Shown: one piece after another, positions 40,454-50,930 of the stretch
Numbering within the stretch: position 1 is the stretch's first letter
Layout of the letters: the number at the start of each line of letters is the position of its first letter
Source: Undaria pinnatifida
Lineage: Eukaryota; Sar; Phaeophyceae; Laminariales; Alariaceae
DNA: 64,000 nt
Assembly (NCBI GenBank): GCA_012845835.1
Contig: JABAKD010000016.1
Location: 13,241,507-13,305,506 of the forward strand
Direction: 5' to 3'
The notes under the pieces: model-generated
Database searches by the model: none
Told to the model about the DNA's origin: nothing
The model's input: only the letters and a program-made list of their open reading frames with translations
Program-made: the position numbers and the translations under genes

Positions 40454-42688
40454 GTGCCACCGCCGGTAGGGGACGTACAGCAGGCGTCGGCCCCGGCATG
40501 GACACGAGCCCGGACAGGGGGGTTGACCCTTGCAGGAGGGGTCCTCCGGCATCAAGCGCCAAGTGGGGCTCAACAGGAGGGGAACCAGACGCCTACGGAA
40601 GACGGGGGATGTATAACGGAGGGACGGCTGGCGTTGGAGCGCGCGAGACGGACAACTCTCTCGGCAAGGGCTAACACAGAGACGAGAGTACCAGGTGTTA
40701 CACCAGGAGGGGTTCAGCAGCCCTCGTCACGCCGACCGATGGCGACGAATGATAGGAACGTTCCCCCGTCTCTCCACACCAACGGGGCTCCGCAGGATAG
40801 GGCAGCATCAGGCGATCGACTCTCGCTTCGACCAACGTTGCGGCAGAGGCGCCGTTCTCCATCGCCAGCTGCGGTGGACCGAGCGATGGTGCCACGGCCG
40901 GTGGGGCGTGGGAGGTGGAGGACTACCCCGGCATGGATGCACGCGAGGACGATAGGGGGGTTTCAGCATCAAGCGTCGAGTGGAGCGCAACAAGAGAGGG
41001 ATCGGGCGTCCGCGACAAAAGGAAGGCGTCCATCGCAGGTCCCGCCGGCGGTGGAACGCGAGAGTATGAATGCAGCAACACAAGGCAGAGGTGTCGCATC
41101 AAGCGGGCCCCAGCAATTGACGTCGCGTCGGTCGCTGCCAACGACGGGTGGGAACGCTCCCCCACCGCCCCGCATCATTGGGACTCGGAGGGATAGGGCA
41201 GCATCATGTGATCGGCCCTCGCCAAGACCGACAACGCAGCCGAGGCACCGATCGCCATCGCCCTGTGGAGGGAATATCATAACCACTCCGGCTTCGCTTC
41301 AACCAGGAATCTTAGGGCGCCGGCAGCGGTCCCTTTCCCCTCCCGCAGGAACGCCGGTGTGCTCGCACCAGCGGCTTCGGTTCACTTTTACCGAAAACAC
41401 ACAGAACCAGAGGGCCTTGGTGCTTCGCAGAGACAACCCAGCCGTCCAAGGCTGTAGCCCGCGCCCATCCGAGAATGTGACCACCCTTTCCGAGATTATA
41501 GCCAATGCCCGAGCGTGGAGCAACAGAGCAGAGGCGAGGGTGGCCGGTGCGCAGTTGGTATCAGGCCCTCAAGTGGTAAATGGGTTTGGTGGGAGACATT
41601 GCCATCCTAGCACTTGTCAACGTGCTGGGAGAGGGACTACACGGAGACGGAGCCCTTCGCCAATGGAGGTTGAAAATGGGCACATCCATATTTCGCAACG
41701 TAGGACACGGCGTCGCCGTCATACTTGTGTCACCGTAGGCGTTGGTTTGGGTAGGAGAAGGGGTTCGATCCCTTCCCGTGTCAGGAGAGGTCGAGGAGGC
41801 GAGGTAGCGCCCACGGAGAACGGGAGGACGAGCGATGGGCCCTCCCACTCCCCTCTGTTAATGAATGAAGCAGTTCCCGCACCTCAAAATGCCCGTCGTG
41901 CAGCCGGAAGTTCCGCCCAGCCGAGGATTCTATGCGGGTCCACACCTGAGAGGACCCAGCAGGGTTATCAGGCTTTCCCTTCCAGCGACGGTGTCCATGG
42001 TATGCCATCGGACACGGCACTAGGGCTTCGTGACTCGAGTTTCTGTTCCCAGGGTGCACGTCGTGGAGCGAACAGCTTTGTTCGGGGGGGTCTTCTAGGG
42101 GCGGGAACATCTGCAAGGACTAGTAGGAGAGCAGGCAATCCTCCCCCCATACCACCGGGCGCGACACCGGCCTCTCGGGACTCAAGTCACAGGTATCAAG
42201 ATGCTCGATGCGCAATAAGTACTTCCTTCCGGAGGGGGGGGGCTGGGGAGTCTACGCCTATGCGCGGTCAGCAGGGGTACCACGCGACCATCGCAGGCGG
42301 TGGCACACAGAGTGAGGCAATGTCTCCCCACCTTCGGCCATTAGGCGCAGCACCGACCTTCCGGCACTTCAGAGCGACGCCTCAAGACGCTCGTCTTGCC
42401 GGCGGAAGCCTTGTCCGAATGGGACCCTTGCGGGGCCAAACAACTCCTAGCAGTCAGCAGGAGTGTCGGACGACGCTCGGCGGCGGCGGAGCTCATGGCG
42501 GAATAGGATCTGGGTCTTCTCCCTCGCTACCACCGGGCGCGACAGCGGGTTCCCGGGTCTTAAGAACGCCCCCCCCCCACCCCCGCCGAGAGAGAAGCAT
42601 GTTGGGGACGACGTCAAGAAAGCATCGATCAGATGGAAGTTGGCCCTGTTCAAGGGAGTACACCTCGAGAGGACAATCCGTCCCGTAG
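40454..42688 (+). CDS. 744-codon basic, repeat-rich ORF (ORF1-like)
   Basis: The longest open frame in the window. It is rich in Arg, Pro, Gly, Ser and Gln, with RRRSPSP and RHRSPSP runs, PAWTRARTGG and PAWMHARTIGG units repeating about every 140 residues, and a second repeat type (GATPASRDSSHRYQDARC, GAAPTFRHFRATPQDAR) of about 55 residues in the C-terminal third. There is no recognisable fold apart from RLRFTFTENTQNQRALVLRR near the middle. Basic disordered ORF1 proteins of LINEs bind RNA, and by position that is the likely role, an inference. The frame stops at 42686-42688 just after a poly(C) run at 42570-42586. Another frame there continues as DVKKASIRWKLALFKGVHL, so the end is probably a frameshift. 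Confidence 0.6.
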   Translation: MPPPVGDVQQASAPAWTRARTGGLTLAGGVLRHQAPSGAQQEGNQTPTEDGGCITEGRLALERARRTTLSARANTETRVPGVTPGGVQQPSSRRPMATNDRNVPPSLHTNGAPQDRAASGDRLSLRPTLRQRRRSPSPAAVDRAMVPRPVGRGRWRTTPAWMHARTIGGFQHQASSGAQQERDRASATKGRRPSQVPPAVERESMNAATQGRGVASSGPQQLTSRRSLPTTGGNAPPPPRIIGTRRDRAASCDRPSPRPTTQPRHRSPSPCGGNIITTPASLQPGILGRRQRSLSPPAGTPVCSHQRLRFTFTENTQNQRALVLRRDNPAVQGCSPRPSENVTTLSEIIANARAWSNRAEARVAGAQLVSGPQVVNGFGGRHCHPSTCQRAGRGTTRRRSPSPMEVENGHIHISQRRTRRRRHTCVTVGVGLGRRRGSIPSRVRRGRGGEVAPTENGRTSDGPSHSPLLMNEAVPAPQNARRAAGSSAQPRILCGSTPERTQQGYQAFPSSDGVHGMPSDTALGLRDSSFCSQGARRGANSFVRGGLLGAGTSARTSRRAGNPPPIPPGATPASRDSSHRYQDARCAISTSFRRGGAGESTPMRGQQGYHATIAGGGTQSEAMSPHLRPLGAAPTFRHFRATPQDARLAGGSLVRMGPLRGQTTPSSQQECRTTLGGGGAHGGIGSGSSPSLPPGATAGSRVLRTPPPHPRRERSMLGTTSRKHRSDGSWPCSREYTSRGQSVP

Positions 42689-45332
42689 GGAGATACGTAG
42701 GGCAGGGGCGGAAAGGGTGACCGCCAACCCAACCGTGGTAACGCACCGGATAGATGTTCCGACGGGAAAACGCCGCGACTAGGATCGTCCACATCTCCGG
42801 GAACGGCCGCAGGTGAAGGGCGACGGGCCGCGAACAGTACACCTGCGGAGGGCCTCATCTCCTCCAGGACGAGGGCGCGCATCCGTTTAGCTGCTACCAT
42901 CAGCGCGCGATCATCGGACGGGGGAAGGGGGAGGCAGCTTTTCACTGGGCTATTTCGCGGAGTGTCGCCTCACCAGCCAACGATGGCGCGGGTGGAGTCG
43001 TCGGCAACACATTCCAAACCAGCAGTCGTTGCCGGAACAACCTCCGGACACGCCTGGTGCATCACAGCTGCCAACAACGGAATTGGTACCATCGCTAACT
43101 GCACCCCTTACACTTGAGGATTCGAGCACACCCGTCATAGAAGGTGCGCCGCTAACGGGAGATCCACCATTTCCACTTGGGGGTTCAAGCACACCCGCCA
43201 TAGAAGGTGCGCCGCTAATGGGAGAGACACCACCCCAGACATCAGGGCGTGCACAGGCACCGATTATTCGAGTCACGCCCACCACAGCCTGCATCAAGGG
43301 GGAAGTCTCAATCGTCGATACAGCCCTCTCTAGCGATATCGGTGCCCGCCTCGACCCCTCCGACGACACCGCAACTGCCGTCAGCTACCTCTCCATCCGC
43401 CAGGCCACCCACAACGTCATCGCCAAGTCCGTCACCGTCACTGCCGCCGCCGCAGCTGCCCACAACACCGTCACTGCCGCCGCCGCAGCAGCCCACAACT
43501 GGCCATCCCTCGACAGCGAAACCTATCTTGGACTTTATGGGCACTTATTCCGTGTTTCCACGGAGAGCAAGTACATGCCCGCTGCATGCTAGACCGTGCG
43601 GAACGCCTCGCGAGTGGGCACGCAGACCCAAAACCATGCGTCGCGTGTCGATCGGAATGGCCGGCAAGAAATCGGCCGCTTCATCCGGCTGAGCTGGCTG
43701 AGGACCTTCCAAGGCCACGCCCGGGGGGAAGGTGGCCGGCAGTAGCGGGAGCCCTGCAGTTCGCCGAACTCTTGGAGGAGGACGCCCCCCGGTTGGACCA
43801 GCTAGTTACGTCACGACTGGTTCCCACTAGTTAAGTCACGACTGGTTCCCACTAGTTACGTCACGACTGGTTCCCACGATACTTTTGAGGAAATGGTGAG
43901 GACCCATGGGAGGAGCTCAACCTCCTCGTTCCTGTTGTGCTCCCTGTTCGGCGATGCTCTTGGCCTGCCCCAAGGCGCCCACCTTGACTTCCCCCGACCG
44001 AGGGAATGGAGAGCGGCAGCCGGTCGCTACCGTGAGATCTTCGCCGCGTACAGCATCCGCCCGCAGGATACTGTACTCCAACTCCCGAATCCAGGGATCT
44101 ATATCCTACCTCATGTCCAAGAGTTCTTGGCGGGCCTCGACTCGACGCGGAAGGACCGCCTAACGAGGTGGACCCTCGGGGTCCGAAATGCGTTAGAAGG
44201 GGGGGAGGCGCTTCCTCCGTTCCCGACGGCAGCGTGGACCCTCGGGTCCCAAAACGGGTTTGAGGCAGGGAACGAGCTGCCTCCCTCCCCGACGGCAGCG
44301 GGGGTAACACCGGAAGGAACAGACCCGGCGCTGGAGAGTGACTCGTTAGCGGGAGTAACACAACCGAAAAGAGCAGCCCCGGCGTCTGAAGGTGACTCGA
44401 GGGTAAGGGGGTAAGCGGAGCCAGGAGCCGCCGCTATTGTAGCCGTGGAGAACGCCCTCATGGCCGAACACGGGGATGTCACGGTGGCGGGACCCTTGCC
44501 CCCCCCTCTGAGTCAGTCCAGCGCCACCCGAGCGGCGGTGACGGGCACGGCGGAAGTAACGGGCCCGGCGTGGGAGAGCGACCATTTAGCAGCGGGCGTG
44601 ACACCACCGAAAGGTGCAACTCTAGCGTCAGAAGGTGACCCGGGGGGGAGTGAGCAGATGGAGCCAGGAGGTGCTCTATCTGTTGCCACGGGAACCTCCC
44701 GCACTGCCGAAAACAGGGAGGCGACGGCGCCGGGACACTCGCGCGCGCCCCCAACACAGCCCAGCGTCACCCCAGCAACATCGAGAGCGACTGCGTCTAC
44801 GTGCACTGGTGCAGTAGAGGGTGGGAGAAGCACAAGAGGCAGACGAGGTCGACCGCGCGGATCCGGAAGAGGAACACGTGCGACGAGAACTGGGAGAGGA
44901 GCCACCACGAACCGTGGGCGAATCCCTCGACATGAAAGCGGCGAGGCTCCCTCGGCCCCTGCCGAAGGAAGGGTTGGCGGTGGAGAGAGGGAAGGCGGGG
45001 ACGGAGAGGGAGGAGGGTCAGCACCAGGGAGCGTAACGCAACTTCGCGCTTTCATTGCAGACGACCACAGCGGTACGAGCTGTGGGGGTGTGGGGGCTGT
45101 AGAGCAACGAATGCTCGGGGACACCAAGTGGTGGGGTTGCCCTGTGGACGTCAACATGCAATGCATGCGCGGTGCGTGGGGAATGCGGTCAGACGAGGCG
45201 GGGCGCAGGCGTCGCTTCTCTGCGGAGCAAGGGATGCACAGTCCACCATGGAAGACGGGAAGCACTAGAAGCGGCAGTTCAGGCCGACCCTGGACTACGC
45301 GTGACGGCAGCGTGACTCGGAGGGAGACCTGA
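42689..45332 (+). pseudogene. Continuation of the element's coding region, in broken frames
   Basis: Plus frames relay: AEGLISSRTRARIRLAATI (about 42.85 kb), 43029-43592 (Thr/Pro-rich then an Ala/His tract from two TVTAAAAAAHN copies), 43586-43834 (AELLEEDAPRLDQLV), 43893-44414 (HLDFPRPREWRAAAGRY, REIFAAYSIRPQ, LPNPGIYILPHVQEFLAGL) and 44445-45332 (Gly/Arg-rich with RGRRGRPRGSGRG, then DTKWWGCPVDV). Frame changes coincide with simple repeats. A tandem repeat of about 240 bp spans 44330-44680. No known domain. It is treated as one decayed region. Confidence 0.5.
43799..43877 (+). repeat. 25-bp tandem repeat, three copies
   Basis: TAGTTACGTCACGACTGGTT-CCCAC occurs three times in a row (one copy has TTAAG). 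Because 25 is not a multiple of three, expansion changes the reading frame between the frames ending at 43834 and starting upstream of 43893. Confidence 0.9.
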
Positions 45333-45334
45333 CG

Positions 45335-48300
45335 ATGGCGAGGAAGAGCGCCGGGATGGCCTCTGCTATCCCTGGGACCAAAACACATTGGGAATTGCAG
45401 GACTGTTCGATGATGTCCCCCTTGAGGACCTCCAACAACGCTTCGTCACTATTGTCAAAGTGCAGTCGAGGCTGGCTACTGCCCATGCCAAGCTTATCAC
45501 CCATGTGCTTGGCCTCCTCAATCACGCCTTGGGAGAGCACCGCCAATCCACACAATCGGAGACGCCGCAATCACTCCTGAGGATAATCAAGTTGTAGTAC
45601 ATCCTCCGGTAAATCCTTCCAGCTCTACTGCACTCGCAGGATGGCCGAATGAAACGGCGTGAGAGGTTCGCGTCGGCCGAACGCGGTGACCTCACCCTCT
45701 TGCTCCCGTGGTTAATGGACATCGACGAGGCAAATCGGCCAAGCCCGCGAAGAGACGGACGCTGATATGTTTAAGAAGGCATCATCAGCATGCCGCCATC
45801 GAGAGGGGATGACTGCGGCAGCACGCAGCCTCCTCGCGGAACCGGGCTCGCCGGGGAACGAGAAAACGTGGTAGCGCGTAAAAGCAAAGTTCCCGGAAGA
45901 GAACCAGGCCTGCGTCTCCGAAGCTGCAGCGGCAGCGGTAGCAGCAAGTTCCTCCGACAAGGAGGAAGGGAGTGTTCCTAACTGGCGCTACGAGGAAGAG
46001 TTCGACCCACAAGTGGCCCTAGAGGTCATCAATTCTCGCAACGCCTTATCAGGCGGGGGAAGCGACGGTCTGCGCTTCTCGCACTTGCAGTCAACAATCA
46101 GAACTGATTTTGGGCGCGAAAATTTCGGAGCTGGCATTGAAGCCTTCTGGAGAAGAATGATCGATGATCCAACCGCCTTCCTGCCTAAATTCTGGCAGCT
46201 CTTCTTGCAATCCAACCTCACTGCCCTGGGTGAAGAATGCCGTGGGGATGACGTGGAGGCGGCTTATTGCGGCCGGAACCATGCGGCAGTGGCGGCTGGA
46301 GGAGGCCAACCGCGAAGCGAGACTGTTTGGAGTCGGAGTACGAGGGGGGGTGGAACAGGTAGCGCTACGCGCAAGAGTACGCCACGAAGAAAAAAACTGG
46401 CTGGTCCTCACCGATTGCTCCAACGCATTCAACACAGTGATACGGACTGCTATGCTAGCGGAGGCAGCCACTTGCGTGCCGGCGCTTACACCGTTCGTGG
46501 CAAAATGTTACGGCGAGATGTCTGCGCCCATGTTCTTTCATATGGAATCGGGAGAAAGGCGGAAGATGGACTGCTCCAGCGGGGTGCAACGAGGGGATGT
46601 CATGAGGCCGGCGTTGTTTTGCATGCCGCTCCTGTCGGTGCTGAAGCGGACATGGGCGGAGTTCGAGCCAAGAGGTGTAGAGGCATTCGCCTACCTAGAT
46701 GATATTAGCATCAGAATGATGGAAATCACACCCAATACTGTGGAAGTGATACCCTTTCTCCAGGGTGTCACACCCAATACTGTGGAAGTGATACCCTTTC
46801 TCCAGGGTGAGCTGTCCAACATCGGAATTGCGATCAGCCTGAGCAAAACGGTTGCCCTGCCCCCAAAGGGGCACGTACCTACGCCGGAACAAATCGTCCT
46901 TCTTGAAGTCATTGGCGTCAGCATGGTCGATCGTGGTGGGGTTAAGGTGGTGGGGGTGCCCATTGGCACAGATGAGTTCGCGAGGGAGAGCGCAATGGAG
47001 ATAATCCGAAACGGGGGACCGGAGTAACTCGCGCGGATGTTGTCGCGCATGCCGGACATGCAATCAGCCAACCTGATTGCCACCGGCTCTATGGTTCAAC
47101 GGACCCCCTACCTTGCACGCGTGATGGACCCAGAATTATCGCTGGCTGCTTCTAAAAAGGTAGATGGCAACGCCTTGTGGATGCTGGAGAAATTGCTCGA
47201 TCTCCCGGGGGAAGCAAAAGAATCGTTGTTCTTCGCGGACGGGTGCCCGACAAACATGTTGACCCTGCAACCCCATCAACAGGCGCAGGCGAGCCTGTAC
47301 ACGGGGGCCGGAGGGTTTGGGCTGTCGTCGGCTGAAGCCCAGAGGATGCCAGCATCCGTTGGGAGCTTGGTGGCGACGGTGCCAGAGGTGCTTGCTGATC
47401 TGTCCGGCGTAATAGGGAACAAAGTACGGAGGGAGCTGCCCGATTCTGACCTCGTCCGGCGCATCTGGAACAGCGTCAGGGACCTGCGCGATGTGCATGG
47501 GGTTTCAGAGGAGGCCATGGCGAACATCGTGCCGGAAAGCTGGCGGGGCAGAGCCTTTAGAGCAGGAGAGCAAGGTGCCTCAGGGCAATCAGTTGCAGGC
47601 GTGTTGCCTGCACACGACGCCGAAACTATCAGATTCAGCAAAGCGCAGCATAGATTGGGTGAACTGGTAAACCGAGTACATTATGAGAGGTACGTCTCTT
47701 CGCTGGACCAGCTCCCCGAGACGAGGCCCCAGCGAGACACAAGCGAATCTCAAGGCGAGAAGGAGACACGAGACTAGGTCAAGGCCCGGCAACGGAGTCA
47801 ATCGGGATCAGGGGCTACCGCCTTCCTAAGGGCGAGGCCTGTAGCCTCAACTAGAACCATCCCTGCATCAGAGTTCGTGACTGCGGGGAAGATATTTCTG
47901 GGGATAGAGGATTTCCTGGCGGCGAGGTGACCATGCTGCGGTGAAGCGGAGGTTAATACGCGGCATGCGCGATTGTGTCACCGATCGGGCGCGCAAGTGA
48001 ACCAGCATCAACCCCTTGTGCACGCGCTCTCCCGCACCCTTAAGAACATGTCCATCCGCCACCAGGTGGAAAGCGGAGCCCCATTCCACGCAGACAGGGA
48101 TTTGCGAATGGACATCGTGATTGAGGCAGGCGGACTAAGAGATGCTACGGCATCGGAGTACCGCGACAAGTCGATACTCCTCGACGTCAAGCATGCAGAC
48201 CCACAAGCAGGGGTCCACATGCGGGCAGGAAGCGCGGATCGAAACGGATCAGCGGCTTCCACTTCCGAGGCGCGCAAGCGCAACCACTATGCTCGTCCGG

Positions 48301-48625
48301 GACAGGTGTCCTTCGACGAACGCAGCTACAAACTCGCCACCCTCGCGGTGGAAAGCTTTGGGTGCCTCGGTAAAGAAGGAAGCGACCTGATAGATCAGGT
48401 GGCGGCAAGCATCGTTTGAGGACGGACGCATCGTCCCTAGCGCGGAAAGGCGTGTGCAAGGAGCGACTATTCCAAATCATCTCTGTGACCACTCAGGTCG
48501 CGATTTTGCGCAGAGTTCATCGATATAGGCTATCTCTGAGGGATCGTCAGGCCGCGAGGGGAAGGGAGGAAGAGTCGGGAGGACTACGGTCACTGGCCTG
48601 GGGTGGCAATGTTGATGAGGATTGA
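45335..48625 (+). pseudogene. Retrotransposon ORF2: reverse transcriptase plus C-terminal nuclease, at least eight lesions
   Basis: Successive frames read GIAGLFDDVPLEDLQQRF (45391), GDLTLLLPWLMD (about 45.69 kb), VALEVINSRNALSGGGSDG (46013), then the RT palm blocks NWLVLTDCSNAFNTV, SGVQRGDVMRPALF and FAYLDDIS (46.4-46.7 kb), VVGVPIGTDEFA, a thumb region (47037-47774), CCGEAEVNTRHARLCH (Cys/His knuckle, about 47934-47981) and MDIVIEAGGL followed by ILLDVKHADP (48110-48210), a PD-(D/E)XK-like pair. In-frame stops sit at 45595, 45610 (approximate), 45872, 47025, 47775 and 47928. The last falls within the knuckle, where a Cys codon would be expected. Frame changes lie near 45770, 46240 and 48416. 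The element cannot make a full product. Confidence 0.85.
46726..46809 (+). repeat. 42-bp in-frame tandem duplication inside the RT palm
   Basis: CACCCAATACTGTGGAAGTG-ATACCCTTTCTCCAGGGTGT is present twice, perfectly, just after the YLDD codons. It adds a second TPNTVEVIPFLQGV, so 14 residues are duplicated between the catalytic loop and the next helix. Confidence 0.95.
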
Positions 48626-48630
48626 GGTAG

Positions 48631-48864
48631 ACTCTCAGCTAAAACATATAGAGTCTAGTCTATAGGGAAAGGAAATAGTAGATAAAAAGAGAAGATGTGG
48701 GGAAAGGAAATGGGCAAATGGTTGGCGAAAGATACCACTGCATTGTGGTGCGATCGTTCGACTTCATACTATTGGTACTACTGCTGCTTTATGGAAGGAT
48801 ATTCAATTTTCATCGGAGAGGCGTCTACGCCATATTGTCGGAGGGCAAAAATAACAATAATTAA
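48631..48864. other. 3' flank of the retrotransposon, nothing seen
   Basis: AT-richer, purine-rich stretch (GGGAAAGGAAATAGTAGATA and a second GGGGAAAGGAAATGGGC), perhaps the element's 3' UTR. Confidence 0.35.
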
Positions 48865-48965
48865 TACGAGTATGCACTCGGGGGGCTCGAACTCGCGAAA
48901 CTGACCTATACCAGGCTCGAGGATAACCTGATACGCCACCGGGGCGACCGGCTTATACCTACGCC
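48865..48965 (-). mobile_element. tRNA-like SINE head S1c
   Basis: Minus strand: GTCGCCCCGGTGGCGTATCA, then GGTTATCCTCGAGCCTGG, then GCGAGTTCGAGCCCCCCG. The A-box TGGCGTATCAGG and B-box GTTCGAGCC are both good, 42-45 bases apart as in tRNA genes. The anticodon arm does not fold cleanly, so it is a relic and not a functional tRNA. Same head as S1a; related words in reverse at about 32413-32440 and 35985-36015. Confidence 0.65.
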
Positions 48966-49282
48966 CTGTTAATTTTTTTGAGGAAGTACTTATGAATAAC
49001 GTGCCTAAAACTTACAGCAGTAGGTGAGGTATTCACGGCCGTACCTAACCTACCCAACACTTTGCCTGACGGGGTCCGTACCTAACGTACGTGCCGGGTA
49101 AAAATTAGGTAAGGTATTGAGGTCGTCTCCAGGGTCGTACAACACGAGGGGGCACCGCCAGGGCACACCAACCGGCCGGGTCGACTCGCCGGTTCGCACG
49201 GAGGAAGCGGCCTTATAACACGTACCCAAACCCGGGTATCTCGTCGACGGGTAGACTAGACCTATAGCTATAGACTACCCGG
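48966..49282. repeat. TACCTAACGTACG/CCCGGGTA degenerate repeats
   Basis: CCTAACCTACC, CCTAACGTACG, CCCGGGTA words as at 26.7 kb. No gene. Confidence 0.4.
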
Positions 49283-49738
49283 GTAAGTACGAAGTATTTG
49301 AAGACGTACCTATCGTAAACGCCTACACGTACAGCAGTACAAAATGTCATAAAATATCACGTACATCGCATAACATCGTGAAGACCTACGGCTCAGGGCG
49401 TCTCTAGATAGCGGTATCTGGCATAGACCAACTGCTGCTGGTATCATCAACATTGGGGTATGCCCACGGGTCGCTCACCTGACGGAGGTTCGGCGTTGTC
49501 ATGCTGCCATGTAAGTACGAAGTATTTGAAGACGTACCTATCGTAAAAGCCTACACGTACAGCAGTACAAAATGTCATAAAATATCACGTACATCGCATA
49601 ACATCGTGAAGACCTACGGCTCAGGGCGTCTCTAGATACCGGTATCTGGCATAGACCAACTGCTGCTGGTATCATCAACATTGTGGTATGCCCACGGGTC
49701 GCTCACCTGACGGAGGTTCGGCGTTGTCATGCTGCCAT
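49283..49738. repeat. 228-bp tandem duplication
   Basis: 49283-49510 and 49511-49738 start GTAAGTACGAAGTATTTGAA and end ATGCTGCCAT. I count only three or four differences (AAACGCC/AAAAGCC, TAGCGG/TACCGG, TTGGGG/TTGTGG). The second copy continues into unique sequence. Confidence 0.95.
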
Positions 49739-50516
49739 GCCCTGTGCTGTACCCTCTATGTGCACGCTGTCCGCACACTGCTGTTACAAGGCATGCAGCA
49801 GTACTGAAGAAAGTCAAAATTCAAACTCCTCTCCTCTTCCTGTCCTGTCGTGTGATTTGTTGTTCGAGTCTCCTTATAATCCGCGAGTCGCTCTAGCCAC
49901 CCACATACATGCATTGACCCCTGTTCCCCCCCTTGTATGATGTATCGAGAGATGGTAAGGTTACAGCTTGGCGTCCCGCTCCCTTGCAGAGCAACGCCGG
50001 TGGATCTCTCGTCGAGGAGAGGGGAGAGGAGCGGCGGAAAGCGGAAAGCGGAGAGGTTTCGCCGCGCCTGGCGCGCCTTTCCTGGCCATTTTCCCCGCGT
50101 TCCCGCGTTGTTGGGGACGAAAACACCCCGTTCCATGCACGCCTCTTTGTATGTTCGAACTTTTGGTATAAGAAGTAGGATCTGCAGAGTGACCCCTACA
50201 GGGCGAGGTGGATGACACTGCGGAGGCACGAACAGCCGGCCGGCTGGCGACGTGAACTAACCCTCTTTGGGGTGTTGTTGTCGTTCGGATCACATCAAAC
50301 TCATTAGTTATATTAGGCTACGTCTGGTGCCTGCCAGTGTATTTCTGGCCTGAACTAGTATAACGCTGCTGCTGTTGCTTCTGCTGTTGTTGCGGTTGTT
50401 GCTTTGTTCTCCTGTGGTGTGGTGGTCTAGACACTGCACGCGGTTCTGCTCTACCGAGAGGCAAACCGTGCTCCTGCGTGGCGCGCTCTCCCTTGGCTCC
50501 ATCCGGCACTCCGCCC
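49739..50516. promoter_or_regulatory. GC-rich 5' flank of the putative WD40 gene, no defined element
   Basis: Overlapping frames on both strands over 49.93-50.23 kb reflect GC-rich composition (GGAGAGGGGAGAGGAGCGGC) and are not taken as genes. By position this may hold the promoter and 5' UTR of the gene starting at 50517. No TATA or initiator can be defended. Confidence 0.25.
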
Positions 50517-50930
50517 ATGGTCGACACAAGGTCCACCATGGGGGCGAGGGAGCACTTGCAACCATCCGCAGGACGAGGTTCAGAAGCAGCGGTTCTAAAA
50601 TCAGCACCGACGGCGGCGGCGGTCTCTGTGCCCCACGCCCGCTCTCTCCTTCTCCCTGAGGTCGTCAACTCGCCCACGGACTCGGAAGGGACTGTATTTT
50701 TCGAAGCTCATGAGGAGATCCCCTGGACTCCTGACAGGCCCTCGCGGCGGTCGCCGGCGGGCATCGCGGCGAGGAGGATGCAGCTCGCTCTGTGGGCGCA
50801 GCAGCAGGGGGACAACACGGTCGAGATCAATCGAGATGTGGCGTCTGTTGTGCCACAGCGAGGTCCGAAAACTGCTGGGGGTGGGGATGAAGAGGTGGCG
50901 ATGGCGCGCAAAGCTCAGGAAAACCATAAG
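50517..50930 (+). CDS. Candidate first exon of the WDR44-like gene
   Basis: Starts at ATG 50517 in CGCCCATGG (a second ATG, CCACCATGG, is seven codons on). 138 codons end HK at 50930 before GTTGGT, phase 0. The protein is Ala/Ser-rich at first, then TDSEGTVFFEAHEEIPWTPD, SPAGIAARRMQLALWAQQQ and EEVAMARKAQENHK. The S-E-x-x-F-F-E-A-x-E motif near the start resembles the N-terminus of WDR44 (a FYDA.ED-type motif). That and the strand are my reasons to link it to the WD40 exons at 59.9 kb. The linking exons are not identified, so it may be a separate gene. Confidence 0.5.

Larger units (their letters stand above)
39840..48630 (+). mobile_element. Decayed non-LTR retrotransposon with C-terminal endonuclease (R2/CRE/SLACS-like layout)
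   Basis: A GC-rich, plus-strand-biased block. Its left half has long repeat-rich basic frames (ORF1-like, 39.86-45.3 kb). Its right half encodes reverse transcriptase, a Cys/His knuckle and a restriction-like endonuclease region (45.3-48.63 kb). No LTRs were seen at the edges, and RT followed by a C-terminal nuclease is the site-specific LINE layout. I know very similar proteins from brown algal genomes by recall. Many stops and frameshifts make it inactive. The exact ends are uncertain; no poly(A) tail was found. Confidence 0.78.

Noticed and set aside
44513-45388. 291-codon minus frame and 43861-44361 minus frame
   Set aside because: They are antisense to the GC-rich retroelement coding region. 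Low-complexity composition keeps both strands open.
39840-48630. LTR retrotransposon
   Set aside because: No long terminal repeats, primer-binding site, protease, RNase H or integrase motifs were seen. The C-terminal knuckle and nuclease-like end favour a non-LTR type.
48865-48965. Functional tRNA gene
   Set aside because: The pol III boxes are good but the acceptor and anticodon stems do not pair, and the head is shared with dispersed insertions.
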